In this document: positions 30,328-38,550 of the stretch, in pieces
Layout: each line of letters starts with the position of its first letter
Position numbering within the stretch: position 1 is the first letter of the stretch
DNA from: Sinorhizobium glycinis
GTDB taxonomy: Bacteria > Pseudomonadota > Alphaproteobacteria > Rhizobiales > Rhizobiaceae
Assembly: GCF_001651865.1 (NCBI RefSeq)
Contig: NZ_LPUX01000050.1
Location: forward strand, 124,492 to 188,491
DNA: 64,000 bases
Reading direction: 5' to 3'
Program-made: the position numbers and the translations under genes
The notes under the pieces: model-generated
The model's input: only the letters and a program-made list of their open reading frames with translations
What the model was told of the DNA's origin: nothing
Databases searched by the model: none

Positions 30328-30676
30328 CGGCGCGGGTTTCCTCCACCTGCTTGCTGCATTGCACTTGTTCCTGTCCGGACGGGCACCCGCCCGGGTCGTT
30401 CCTATTTCCTGTAGATCACAAATCGCCGGACCAAGTCACCACGCTTCGCTGTGGTTGCTGTGGAAAGCGCGCGACGGCTATCCTTGTGCGTCCGAAAGGA
30501 TGCACAGTGCAGGAGCGGCCTTTGTCTTGCGACGTCGCATTCATTATGGCTCGTAGCCATAAGAGCCGTCGGGCGGCTGTCAAAGCAGTCACAATCTTGC
30601 TGGACGGACCGCGACGATCTTAGGTATCCCCTATGTGCGAAATGTCGATAAAACTTGGCGTAAGAAAGGCTTAATC
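30328..30676. other. Divergent intergenic region with a 19-bp perfect palindrome
   Basis: No convincing gene. The one notable element is TTATGGCT-CGT-AGCCATAA at 30544-30562, an 8-3-8 inverted repeat 115 bp before the Bcp start and 217 bp before the AsmA-like start. I see no recognisable promoter match. Confidence 0.5.
30544..30562. promoter_or_regulatory. Perfect 8-3-8 inverted repeat, operator-like
   Basis: TTATGGCT, spacer CGT, AGCCATAA. The size and dyad fit a dimeric regulator's site rather than a terminator (three-base loop, AT-rich outer arms, no T tract). The regulator is unknown. Confidence 0.45.
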
Positions 30677-31153
30677 ATGGCACCTTTGCGGCGCGGCGAT
30701 CCTGCCCCGGATTTCGAACTGGCTCGCGACGGCGGCGGCTCGATTTCATTGTCTGCTCTTCGAGGCAAGCCGGTCGTGTTGTTCTTCTATCCCAAGGACG
30801 ACACCCGGAGCTGCACCGTGGAAGCGATTTCCTTCTCCGGCCTTTCGCAAGAATTCGCATCGGCCGGCGTGGCGCTGATCGGCATCTCGCCCGATTCGGT
30901 CAAAAGCCATGACCGCTTTACCAAGAAGCACGACCTCACTGTCGCCCTTGCCGCAGACGTGGAGAAGACAGTCGTCAATGCGTACGGCGTCTGGACGGAA
31001 AAAAGCATGTATGGCCGCAAATATATGGGCGTCGAACGCACCACCTTCCTAGTAGACCCGTCAGGCATCATCAATCGGGTCTGGGAGAAGGTCAGGGTGG
31101 CGGGGCACGCCGACGAGGTTCTCGCCGCGGCGAAAGCTCTCCGTACCGACTGA
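30677..31153 (+). CDS. bcp: Peroxiredoxin of the Bcp/PrxQ family
   Basis: 158 aa from ATG 30677. Thiol peroxidase that reduces hydrogen peroxide and organic hydroperoxides. Thioredoxin fold with VVLFFYPKDDTRSCTVEA, where C46 is the peroxidatic cysteine of the TxxC motif. The resolving cysteine found five residues later in many Bcp proteins is absent (the following residues are TVEAI), so this is probably a 1-Cys type or resolves through a partner. The ending GVERTTFLVDPSGIINRVWEKV is typical. Five bp before a DUF455 gene. Confidence 0.92.
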   Translation: MAPLRRGDPAPDFELARDGGGSISLSALRGKPVVLFFYPKDDTRSCTVEAISFSGLSQEFASAGVALIGISPDSVKSHDRFTKKHDLTVALAADVEKTVVNAYGVWTEKSMYGRKYMGVERTTFLVDPSGIINRVWEKVRVAGHADEVLAAAKALRTD

Positions 31154-31158
31154 GCGAA

Positions 31159-31986
31159 ATGCCCGCGCTCCCGCGATTTCACAGTCTGCGCGGCGCTGCC
31201 GTTGAAGCGATCCGCGCAAGTGACCTGACCGTCAAGACCGAGCTCGCGCAGGTGGCTGCACGCCGCTGGCAAGCGCGAACGCTTTCCTTGCGCTCACCGC
31301 TCGATCGGCCGGTTCCGGTACGGCCGGGCAGGCCGGAAAAGCCCATTCTCACGCCGCCGACCCAGGTCAAGCGGCGTTCCCTCGGCTCATTGAAGGGCCG
31401 AATCGCCCTGCTCCATGCGATTGCCCATATCGAATTGAATGCCGTCGATCTCGCGCTCGACATCGTCGCCCGCTTCGCCACGGAGCCGGTGCCGCAATCT
31501 TTCTTCGATGGATGGATGCAGGTCGCCTTCGAGGAGGCCAAACATTTCCGGCTGGTGCGGCAAAGGCTCAACGATCTAGGTGCCGACTATGGCGACCTGC
31601 CGGCCCATGACGGCCTTTGGCAGGCGGCCCACGACACGCGCAACGATCTGACCGCCCGACTCGCCGTCGTGCCGCTCATCCTTGAGGCGCGCGGCCTCGA
31701 CGTTACTCCCGCCCTGCAGGCGAAGATGCGTGAAACCGGCGACCATGAAAGCGCCGCCGTCCTCGATGTGATCTATGAGGACGAGAAGGGTCACGTGGCC
31801 GTCGGGGCAAAATGGTTCCGCTTCCTGTGCGCCCGGCAGAGGAAGGACCCGGCTGCGACCTTCCAGGCGCTGGTGCGGGCCAACTTCCGCGGACCGCTGA
31901 AGGCGCCCTTCAACGACGTCGCTCGCGCCGAGGCCGGCTTGACGCCGTCGTTCTACCGGTCGATGACGGCCTCCACCAACATCTGA
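31159..31986 (+). CDS. DUF455 ferritin-like protein
   Basis: 275 aa, five bases after bcp. DUF455 proteins are ferritin-like four-helix proteins related to the tRNA hydroxylase MiaE. Metal-ligand motifs are seen as AHIELNAVDLALD, FEEAKHFRLV and IYEDEKGHVAVG, spaced as in di-iron ferritin-like domains. The substrate is unknown. Tight spacing suggests coexpression with the peroxiredoxin, consistent with a redox or iron role, but that is inference. Confidence 0.88.
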   Translation: MPALPRFHSLRGAAVEAIRASDLTVKTELAQVAARRWQARTLSLRSPLDRPVPVRPGRPEKPILTPPTQVKRRSLGSLKGRIALLHAIAHIELNAVDLALDIVARFATEPVPQSFFDGWMQVAFEEAKHFRLVRQRLNDLGADYGDLPAHDGLWQAAHDTRNDLTARLAVVPLILEARGLDVTPALQAKMRETGDHESAAVLDVIYEDEKGHVAVGAKWFRFLCARQRKDPAATFQALVRANFRGPLKAPFNDVARAEAGLTPSFYRSMTASTNI

Positions 31987-32081
31987 CGTCCGCCGCGCCA
32001 CACACGCTTTGTTAACCCTAATAAAGTGTAATGACCCTCGGGGCAAACGCGAGTTGGGTCGCATCTGGCGGGGGTGACGTG

Positions 32082-33410
32082 GTGTCTATTCGTCCGGAAA
32101 ATGGGGGTTTCGGCAAACGCCGGCAAAACCACGTCCTGATTCTCGCAACCGGAGACAGGATTCGTCACATGACGGTCCGCCCCTGGATGGCGGCCGCTGC
32201 GACCTCGCTCATCGGCATCTTCGGCATCGGTTATCTCGCCGCAACCACCTATCTCGTCCTTCGTGACGATCTGATCGGCGGCACGATCGCCCGCCAGGCG
32301 CGCATGCAGCATGAATACGAGGACCGAATCACGGCGCTTCGCGCTCAGGTCGATCGGGTGACAAGCCGACAGTTGCTCGATCAGCAGATCGTCGAAGAAA
32401 AAGTCGACAAGCTCCTGCAGCAGCAATTGGAGCTTGCCTCACGCAGCGGCAGGCTCGGCACGCGGGCCGAGAACGCCGAGCCGCTCGCGACTGATGGACA
32501 AGCGGCTGCGCTGCCGAATGCCGAACCCCTCGCCTACGGAAAACGCGCCGGCGCCCAGGATGGCATCCATGCGATCGAAGAGATCATGGGTATCGCAGGA
32601 GGGAAAGCCGGGGCGTCTGCGCTCGGCTATGCGCCGCAAGCGCAGTCGAGCGGCCCAGCGGAAACTGTTTCCGATCGGACGGATCGCATCTTTTCAAAAG
32701 TGACCCTTTCGCTGAAGGGCATTGAGCGTGATCAGATGGCTCATATTCGGCAATTGACGAGCAACGCGCAGAGGACATCGGAAGCGATCAGGACGATCGT
32801 CGGGCGTACAGGATTTGAGCTTGCGGATGCGAAGAGCGCTGACGCTTCCGCCACTGCGAACGTTCCGGCTGACGAAACGGCAATCGGCGGACCCTACCTC
32901 GAACCGCAGAAGCAGGGCGAGTTCGAACGGTCTCTCGCCGCACTCGACAACGCCCTTGTCGACTTGGAAGCGACCCGCGACGCAGCACGAAAACTCCCTC
33001 TCGAAAGTCCTGCGCCCACAAGCGACGTGACGAGCAGTTTCGGAAATCGGCTGGACCCCTTTCTGGGGCGACTGGCCCTCCATGCCGGCATCGACTTCCG
33101 CGCCGCGACCGGCACGCACATCCGCTCGGCCGCAGTTGGAACCGTGACGGCGGCGGGGTCGGCGGGCGGATACGGCAACATGATCGAGATCGACCACGGA
33201 AACGGTGTCTCGACGCGCTATGCGCACCTCGCGGCTATTCTCGTGCATGTCGGCGACCGCGTCGACGCCGAGCAGGTGATCGCCCAATCAGGCAGCACGG
33301 GCCGGTCGACGGGTCCGCATCTGCATTACGAAGTTCGGTTGAACGGCCTCGCAGTGGATCCGATGCGGTTCCTGCGCGCCGGTACAAAGCTCGCCGGCTA
33401 CCTGAACTGA
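32082..33410 (+). CDS. M23-family peptidoglycan endopeptidase, membrane-anchored
   Basis: 442 aa from GTG 32082, with a GGGGG run at suitable spacing; GTG 32079 and ATG 32031 are alternatives. It starts with FGKRRQNHVLILATGDRIRHMTVRPW, an N-terminal motif common in rhizobial M23 proteins. One transmembrane helix follows (~40-60), then a coiled-coil region (~75-130). The C-terminal LytM/M23 domain (~317-430) has HAGIDFR (HxxxD, zinc ligands), YGNMIEIDHGNGVSTRYAHL and HLHYEV (HxH). All zinc ligands are present, so it should be active on cell-wall crosslinks in the periplasm. Confidence 0.92.
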   Translation: MSIRPENGGFGKRRQNHVLILATGDRIRHMTVRPWMAAAATSLIGIFGIGYLAATTYLVLRDDLIGGTIARQARMQHEYEDRITALRAQVDRVTSRQLLDQQIVEEKVDKLLQQQLELASRSGRLGTRAENAEPLATDGQAAALPNAEPLAYGKRAGAQDGIHAIEEIMGIAGGKAGASALGYAPQAQSSGPAETVSDRTDRIFSKVTLSLKGIERDQMAHIRQLTSNAQRTSEAIRTIVGRTGFELADAKSADASATANVPADETAIGGPYLEPQKQGEFERSLAALDNALVDLEATRDAARKLPLESPAPTSDVTSSFGNRLDPFLGRLALHAGIDFRAATGTHIRSAAVGTVTAAGSAGGYGNMIEIDHGNGVSTRYAHLAAILVHVGDRVDAEQVIAQSGSTGRSTGPHLHYEVRLNGLAVDPMRFLRAGTKLAGYLN

Positions 33411-33506
33411 CGCGACAAAATCCTCTGCGACGCACGCCCGCGGATTGACAAGAAAAGTGATAGATTCGCCTCCATTTACCGTCCCAAGCGTCAACGTGCT
33501 GGATTT

Positions 33507-33535
33507 CTTGACTTTCGGCGCCTTTCGTCTTAAGA
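33507..33535 (+). promoter_or_regulatory. Putative promoter of the DEAD-box helicase gene
   Basis: CTTGAC (33507-33512) is the exact rhizobial -35; after 17 bp comes TTAAGA (33530-33535). Predicted start near 33542 gives a ~64-nt leader. The -10 match is modest. Confidence 0.5.
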
Positions 33536-33605
33536 GCGCCGCCACAGGATGGTGATTTTCCATCGATCAGAGTTCTATTGAACCGGAACGGAAACAGTTT
33601 CCCCT

Positions 33606-35111
33606 TTGACCAATTTTGCTGACCTTGGCCTGAGCCAGAAAGTTCTCTCCGCAGTTGCCGACGCGGGCTATGCAACGCCGACACCGATCCAGGCGGGCGC
33701 CATTCCGCCGGCCCTGCAGCGTCGTGACATCCTGGGCATCGCGCAAACCGGTACCGGCAAGACGGCATCCTTCGTTCTGCCGATGTTGACGCTCCTCGAA
33801 AAGGGCCGCGCGCGTGCACGCATGCCGCGCACGCTGATCCTGGAGCCGACCCGTGAGCTTGCCGCGCAGGTGGCAGAAAACTTCGACAAATACGGCAAGA
33901 ATCACAAGCTCAACATCGCGCTACTGATCGGCGGCGTCTCCTTCGAGGATCAGGACCGCAAGCTCGAGCGCGGCGCCGACGTTCTGATCTGCACGCCCGG
34001 TCGTCTGCTCGATCATTTCGAACGCGGCAAGCTCCTGATGACGGGGGTAGAGATCCTCGTCATCGACGAGGCGGATCGCATGCTCGACATGGGCTTCATC
34101 CCGGATATCGAACGGATTGCGAAGCTCATCCCCTTCACCCGGCAGACGCTGTTCTTCTCGGCCACGATGCCGCCGGAAATCCAGAAGCTCGCCGACCGGT
34201 TCCTGCAGAACCCCGAGCGGGTCGAAGTCGCCCGCCCCGCTTCGACGGCGAACACCGTGACGCAGCGCTTCGTTGCCTCTCACGCCAAGGACTACGAGAA
34301 GCGCGCCGTATTGCGGGACCTGATCCGCGCCCAGGACGAGCTCAAGAACGCAATCATCTTCTGCAACCGCAAGAAGGACGTCGCCGATCTCTTCCGCTCG
34401 CTCGACCGCCATGGCTTTTCGGTTGGCGCCCTGCATGGCGACATGGACCAGCGCTCGCGCATGACCATGCTGGCCAACTTCAAGGACGGCAACATCAAGC
34501 TGCTCGTTGCTTCGGACGTAGCGGCGCGCGGGCTCGACATTCCGGATGTCAGCCATGTCTTCAATTTCGATGTGCCGATCCACGCGGAAGACTATGTTCA
34601 CCGCATTGGCCGTACGGGCCGGGCCGGCCGCTCCGGCGCTTCCTTCACGATCGTAACGAAGCGCGACACGAAGTTCTCCGATGCCATCGAGAAGCTGATC
34701 GCCCAGAAGGTCGAGTGGCTGAACGGAGACCTTTCCGAACTGCCCGAGCCCATGGAGAGCCATGACAGCCGGCGCGAGCGTGGCCGCGATGGCCGCAAGG
34801 ATCGCAAAAAAGATGTGGAACGCTCTGGCCGGCCGCGTGGCGATCATAAATCCGATGCTGCCCGTACGGATAATGTGGCCGAATTCGAACCAGTCGCAGA
34901 AAGGGCGGAAGCGGTGAAACCGGAACGCAGTGCCGACAGCAAACAGGGCCATGCGGGCCGCAACGAACGTCCAGGCCGGGCGCAGAACGCCGCCAACGAC
35001 GACAATCGCGACCGTCGGAACCGCAATCGCCGCGATTATGACGATGGCCCGACGCCGATCGGCTTTGGCGACGAGATCCCGGCCTTCATGCTGATTGTCG
35101 GCAAGGCTTGA
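33606..35111 (+). CDS. DEAD-box ATP-dependent RNA helicase (RhlE-like)
   Basis: 501 aa from TTG 33606, because the protein needs MTNFADLGLS with the aromatic residue upstream of the Q motif. Motifs in order: Q motif (PTPIQAGAIPPAL), motif I AQTGTGKT (~46-53), PTRELAAQ, TPGRLLD, DEAD box VIDEADRMLDMGF, SAT, and the C-terminal HRIGRTGRAGR near 337. The tail (~390-490) is Arg/Asp/Lys-rich and probably disordered, aiding RNA binding. It resembles the RhlE group involved in ribosome assembly and cold adaptation. Preceded by a possible CTTGAC promoter. Confidence 0.95.
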   Translation: MTNFADLGLSQKVLSAVADAGYATPTPIQAGAIPPALQRRDILGIAQTGTGKTASFVLPMLTLLEKGRARARMPRTLILEPTRELAAQVAENFDKYGKNHKLNIALLIGGVSFEDQDRKLERGADVLICTPGRLLDHFERGKLLMTGVEILVIDEADRMLDMGFIPDIERIAKLIPFTRQTLFFSATMPPEIQKLADRFLQNPERVEVARPASTANTVTQRFVASHAKDYEKRAVLRDLIRAQDELKNAIIFCNRKKDVADLFRSLDRHGFSVGALHGDMDQRSRMTMLANFKDGNIKLLVASDVAARGLDIPDVSHVFNFDVPIHAEDYVHRIGRTGRAGRSGASFTIVTKRDTKFSDAIEKLIAQKVEWLNGDLSELPEPMESHDSRRERGRDGRKDRKKDVERSGRPRGDHKSDAARTDNVAEFEPVAERAEAVKPERSADSKQGHAGRNERPGRAQNAANDDNRDRRNRNRRDYDDGPTPIGFGDEIPAFMLIVGKA

Positions 35112-35121
35112 CAGCCTCCCC

Positions 35122-35529
35122 ATGGCTTTCCCCGGCGTCGATTTTCCCGGCCTCGGCTGCGGCCTTGCGATCCTGCGCGACGGCAAGATCCTTCTCTGCC
35201 GGCGCCTGAAGGCGCCGGAGGCGGGCCACTGGAGCATTGTCGGCGGCAAGGTCGACCACATGGAGCGTGCCGAGGACGCCGCACGCCGGGAAGCCGAAGA
35301 GGAAAGCGGCCTTTCGATCCATTCGACACGGTTTCTCTGCATCAGCGAGCAGATGATCGAGGCCGATCGCCAGCACTGGATCTCGCTGATCTACGCGACT
35401 GATGATTTTTCAGGCGAACCGCGCCTCACCGAACCGGACAAGCTTTCCGACATAGGTTGGTTCGATCTTTCCGCTTTGCCCCAGCCATTGTCCCGCTTCG
35501 CCGCGGATGCGGTGCGCGCGCTCGGTTAG
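35122..35529 (+). CDS. Nudix hydrolase
   Basis: 135 aa from ATG 35122, ten bases after the helicase stop. The Nudix box is intact: GGKVDHMERAEDAARREAEEESG, giving the GX5EX7REXXEEXG metal site around residues 42-65. It starts with FPGLGCGLAILRDGKILLCRRLKAP and ends with a WFDLSALPQPLS segment typical of NUDIX proteins of the ADP-ribose/MutT type. The substrate cannot be assigned. Possibly read from the helicase promoter. Confidence 0.92.
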   Translation: MAFPGVDFPGLGCGLAILRDGKILLCRRLKAPEAGHWSIVGGKVDHMERAEDAARREAEEESGLSIHSTRFLCISEQMIEADRQHWISLIYATDDFSGEPRLTEPDKLSDIGWFDLSALPQPLSRFAADAVRALG

Positions 35530-35550
35530 ATTACCCCAGGCAGTCGGCCT

Positions 35551-35868
35551 TTATTTCTTCGCTCTTAGCGCCGCCGCGTAGGCTAGTTTAACCCAGCGGG
35601 CCATTTCCTCCGGATCGTCATAGGCGGCCTCGGGAATGCTCCAGTAGGGCATTTTCACTGGCTTGCCCTTGCCGTCGTAGGCCCATTGTCGGGCGCCCGC
35701 TGCCTCAAGCTCCGGCGCAGTTTCGGCATCGCCCTTCAGAAGGATTTCCCCGTCGACCTCGACGGCGAGAATGACGCCTTCGCAATAAATGCCCTTGCCG
35801 CCGAACATGCGGCGAATGCTGATCGGCCCCAATGTCTCGAACATTTCCTCGATCGCAGCATTGTCCAT
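35551..35868 (-). CDS. TfoX N-terminal domain protein
   Basis: 105 aa. Starts MDNAAIEEMFETLGPISIRRMFGGKGIYCEG, the hallmark of TfoX/Sxy N-terminal domains, and ends with MPYWSIPEAAYDDPEEMARWVKLAYAAAL. The C-terminal TfoX domain is absent, as in most alphaproteobacterial stand-alone forms. In gammaproteobacteria TfoX/Sxy helps CRP activate competence genes; the function of the single domain in rhizobia is not known. Four bases follow the stop of the larger upstream maturation gene, so it may be the last gene of that operon. Confidence 0.9.
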   Translation of the reverse strand: MDNAAIEEMFETLGPISIRRMFGGKGIYCEGVILAVEVDGEILLKGDAETAPELEAAGARQWAYDGKGKPVKMPYWSIPEAAYDDPEEMARWVKLAYAAALRAKK

Positions 35869-35872
35869 CGCC

Positions 35873-37489
35873 CTACTCCTTCAATATGCCGCCGGCGGCC
35901 AAGATCGCCTCGGGCGTATCGACATCGAGGCGCGCGGCGGCTCCCAGTTCTACATCTATCACCGGAAGACCGCAGCGCTCGACGATGTGTCGCGCGCCCA
36001 CGTCGCCTACGAGCTGCCGAACCGCGGCAAAGGTTTGTCGCGGCAGGATGACCGGATTGCCGCGCTGGCCCTCGGTAACTGCGCGAACGACCGCGTGGCC
36101 AGACTCAGCGTCGAAAGCTGCCATCATCCTTGACAGATGCTCCGACGTGACGCCCGGCATGTCTGCCAGCATCACCAGCATGCCGCCCGCCTCTCCTTCC
36201 ACGACGGATAGGCCTGCGATGAGTGATGACGCCATGCCGCTCTCGTAATCTGGGTTTGAAATCAGCGTGACCGGCAGACCGTTTAAGGCGGTCCGAATCT
36301 CCTCCTCGCGATATCCGGTAACCACGGTGACCTTGCCTTTGCCGGCAGCAAGGGCCGTCTCGACGGAGCGGCGAACCAGAGGGACGCCATCGAACTCGGC
36401 AAGAAGCTTGTGCTTCCCCGCGGGGCCCATCCGCCTTGCCCGGCCAGCCGCCAGCACAATGATCGCTACCGGGCCGGGCTGCGGCCTGACTGCCGCTTCG
36501 CGTGGTTGCGGCCGTGTGGGGATTTCCTTCAGCAGGCCTCCGACGCCAAGCCCGGAAATGTCGGACGGGCTCGGCCACTCGCCGGCGAGCAACCGGTCGA
36601 GGATCCAGTCGAATCCATTCTCCCGCGGGCTGCGCGCACAACCCGGCGCGCCAATGACGGGGATTTCGCCCAGGCGGCCCAGAACGAGCAGATTGCCTGG
36701 GTCAACCGGCATGCCGACGTGCTCGACGGTGCCGCCCGCGCGCCGGATGGCGGCCGGCACGACGTCATCAGGATCGGCGACGGCAGACGCGCCGAAGACA
36801 ATCAGCAGGTCGTGGGCCGCCCGGAGCTCGGCGATCGCCCCGGCAACGGCCGCCTCGCTGTGATCGACGCGACGCTCCGTCTCCAGGCTGCTGCCGGATC
36901 GAGCGAGCCGCGCCGCCAGCACAGCACGCGTCTTGTCCATCACCTGGCGCTTCAGCGACGGCAATTCGGTTGCGATCAAGGCCGCGCATCGCGGCACGAA
37001 GGGCTTCACCTCAAAGGCGGGCTCCGCGCGAAGCATTGCAGCCGCTTGCTCGACGAACTGTCGCGGCACCGCCAACGGGATGATCTTGATCGTCGCCACC
37101 ATGTCACCCGCATCGACGGCGACATGGTCGGCAAGACAGGCAAGCGTGATTGCCGGATCGATGCGGTTCACCCGGTCGACCGCCGCGCGATTGGCAGCGA
37201 AAAGACCCGTCACCGTCGCATGGATATTGACGCGGCCGGTTGCGGCTGGCGAGAAACGCAGATGGTCCGGAGCGATGGCGGCTGCGATCCGAGCCGCGGC
37301 CTCGTCTTCCGGCAGATCGTCCGAATCGAGCCGGGCGACGATGGCCTCCCGAATGCCGGCATCGGCAAGAATCGCCAGATCATTCGCGCCCAAACGATGA
37401 CCTTTCGACAGCTTGCCTTCCGCAGTCTTCACCGCGTGGGCCAGAATGGCGCCTTCCGCTTCGGCAAGCGGCACGGGACCAAACCTCAT
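35873..37489 (-). CDS. Molybdopterin-binding / molybdenum-cofactor cytidylyltransferase-like fusion
   Basis: 538 aa in two parts. Residues ~1-330 resemble a MoeA/MogA-type molybdopterin-binding domain (FGPVPLAEAEGAILAHAV, LIVFGASAVADPDDVVPAAIRRAGG, VIGAPGCARSPRENGFDWIL). Residues ~343-538 are a MobA/MocA-like nucleotidyltransferase: VAIIVLAAGRARRMGPAGKHKLLAEFDGVPLVRR, VVTGYREEEI, MLVMLADMPGVTSEHL, GQRGNPVILPR. MocA makes molybdopterin cytosine dinucleotide, the cofactor of xanthine dehydrogenase-type enzymes, so this fusion likely finishes the cofactor. Its ATG overlaps the XdhC stop (ATGA). Confidence 0.88.
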   Translation of the reverse strand: MRFGPVPLAEAEGAILAHAVKTAEGKLSKGHRLGANDLAILADAGIREAIVARLDSDDLPEDEAAARIAAAIAPDHLRFSPAATGRVNIHATVTGLFAANRAAVDRVNRIDPAITLACLADHVAVDAGDMVATIKIIPLAVPRQFVEQAAAMLRAEPAFEVKPFVPRCAALIATELPSLKRQVMDKTRAVLAARLARSGSSLETERRVDHSEAAVAGAIAELRAAHDLLIVFGASAVADPDDVVPAAIRRAGGTVEHVGMPVDPGNLLVLGRLGEIPVIGAPGCARSPRENGFDWILDRLLAGEWPSPSDISGLGVGGLLKEIPTRPQPREAAVRPQPGPVAIIVLAAGRARRMGPAGKHKLLAEFDGVPLVRRSVETALAAGKGKVTVVTGYREEEIRTALNGLPVTLISNPDYESGMASSLIAGLSVVEGEAGGMLVMLADMPGVTSEHLSRMMAAFDAESGHAVVRAVTEGQRGNPVILPRQTFAAVRQLVGDVGARHIVERCGLPVIDVELGAAARLDVDTPEAILAAGGILKE

Positions 37490-38190
37490 GCTGCACGCCC
37501 CTGTTCTCCGCGATCGCGGTGACGGAGCGCGTCGATGATTTCCGCAAGGACGGCGACCGCGATTTCAGCCGGGCTCGCGGCGCCGATATCCAGGCCGATC
37601 GGCGCCCTGATCCGGTCGATCGCCTCTTCCGACACGCCCGCCGACCGCAATCTCTCCACGCGGGTCGCATGGGTCTTGCGGCTGCCGAGCGCGCCCACAT
37701 AGAAACAGCCCGCGTCGAGGGCGACCCGGATCGGATAATCGTCGATCTTCGGGTCATGGGTGACGGCAGCCAGAGCCGTGTAGCGGTCGAGCGGTCGCGT
37801 GGGCAGGACATCTTCCGGCCAATCCGCGAGAAGTTCGATGTTTTGGAATCGCTCGACCGTCGCGAAGGCGGTGCGCGGGTCTATGACGGTCATATCGAAC
37901 CCGGCGACCGGCGCCAGCCGCGCCAGGGCCTGTGAGATATGGACGGCACCGATGACGACCAATCGCGGTGGCGGTAGATAGACGTTGAGGAAGAGCGGTC
38001 GCTCATCGATCGTCGCAAGAGCGGCCCGGCCCGAACGGAGGGCTTCAGTGATTGCGGCATCCCATTCAGCCGGGAAGCGCTCTCCTTCCATGAAGGCCTG
38101 CGCGCGGCCGCTCGAAAGATCGCTGACGACCACGGCTGCCCGCCGCGCCGTGCGCGCCGTATTCAGCTTCTCAAGGGTAGACAGTTGCAT
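37486..38190 (-). CDS. XdhC-like protein, C-terminal Rossmann domain part
   Basis: 234 aa from ATG 38190 (MQLSTLEKLN); the open frame upstream lacks family similarity. It contains a short XdhC_CoxI-like N-part (RTARRAAVVVSDLSSGR) and the XdhC Rossmann domain: PPRLVVIGAVHISQALARLAPVAGFDMTVIDPR, VTHDPKIDDYPIRVAL, GALGSRKTHATRVERL and IGLDIGAASPAEIAVAVLAEI. XdhC proteins bind the Mo cofactor, help sulfurate it and insert it into apo-enzyme. Together with the next upstream gene this forms a split XdhC. Confidence 0.9.
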   Translation of the reverse strand: MQLSTLEKLNTARTARRAAVVVSDLSSGRAQAFMEGERFPAEWDAAITEALRSGRAALATIDERPLFLNVYLPPPRLVVIGAVHISQALARLAPVAGFDMTVIDPRTAFATVERFQNIELLADWPEDVLPTRPLDRYTALAAVTHDPKIDDYPIRVALDAGCFYVGALGSRKTHATRVERLRSAGVSEEAIDRIRAPIGLDIGAASPAEIAVAVLAEIIDALRHRDRGEQGRAA

Positions 38191-38194
38191 GGTC

Positions 38195-38527
38195 TTAGCC
38201 GTCAATTCGCTCGAGAAAGACACGGATGCGACCGCCGCAGGAAAGGCCGACACGCCATGCCGTTTCGTCGGCCACGCCGAATTCGAGAACTCTGGGAACG
38301 CTCGACGCGATCACGTCCGCCGCTTCCGTGACAACGGCGCCTTCGACGCAACCGCCCGAAACAGAACCTTCAAAGTTGCCCTCGCCGTCAATCACCAGAT
38401 GACTGCCGACCGGGCGTGGCGCAGAACCCCAGGTCTCGATGACCGTCGCCAGCGCCACGGCGCGGCCTTGCCTGTGCCATGCCTCGGCAATCTCCAACGG
38501 GTCCAGCATCTTCGCGTCGTTCGTCAT
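38195..38527 (-). CDS. XdhC-like protein, N-terminal XdhC/CoxI domain only
   Basis: 110 aa. ATG 38527 has GGAGG seven bases upstream. The XdhC_CoxI domain is clear: AEAWHRQGRAVALATVIETWGSAPRPVGSHLVID, then GSVSGGCVEGAVVTEA with the conserved cysteine, and VGLSCGGRIRVFLE with the second. Separate small XdhC-N proteins beside an XdhC-C protein are typical for cox-type clusters. Four bp before the XdhC Rossmann-part gene. Confidence 0.92.
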   Translation of the reverse strand: MTNDAKMLDPLEIAEAWHRQGRAVALATVIETWGSAPRPVGSHLVIDGEGNFEGSVSGGCVEGAVVTEAADVIASSVPRVLEFGVADETAWRVGLSCGGRIRVFLERIDG

Positions 38528-38550
38528 ATCGTGGCCTCCGCCTCGCCCTC

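Noticed and set aside
32006..32030. CtrA-like site (GTTAACCCTAATAAAG) before the M23 peptidase gene
   Set aside because: Only one half matches TTAA-N7-TTAA; such half-sites are frequent by chance.
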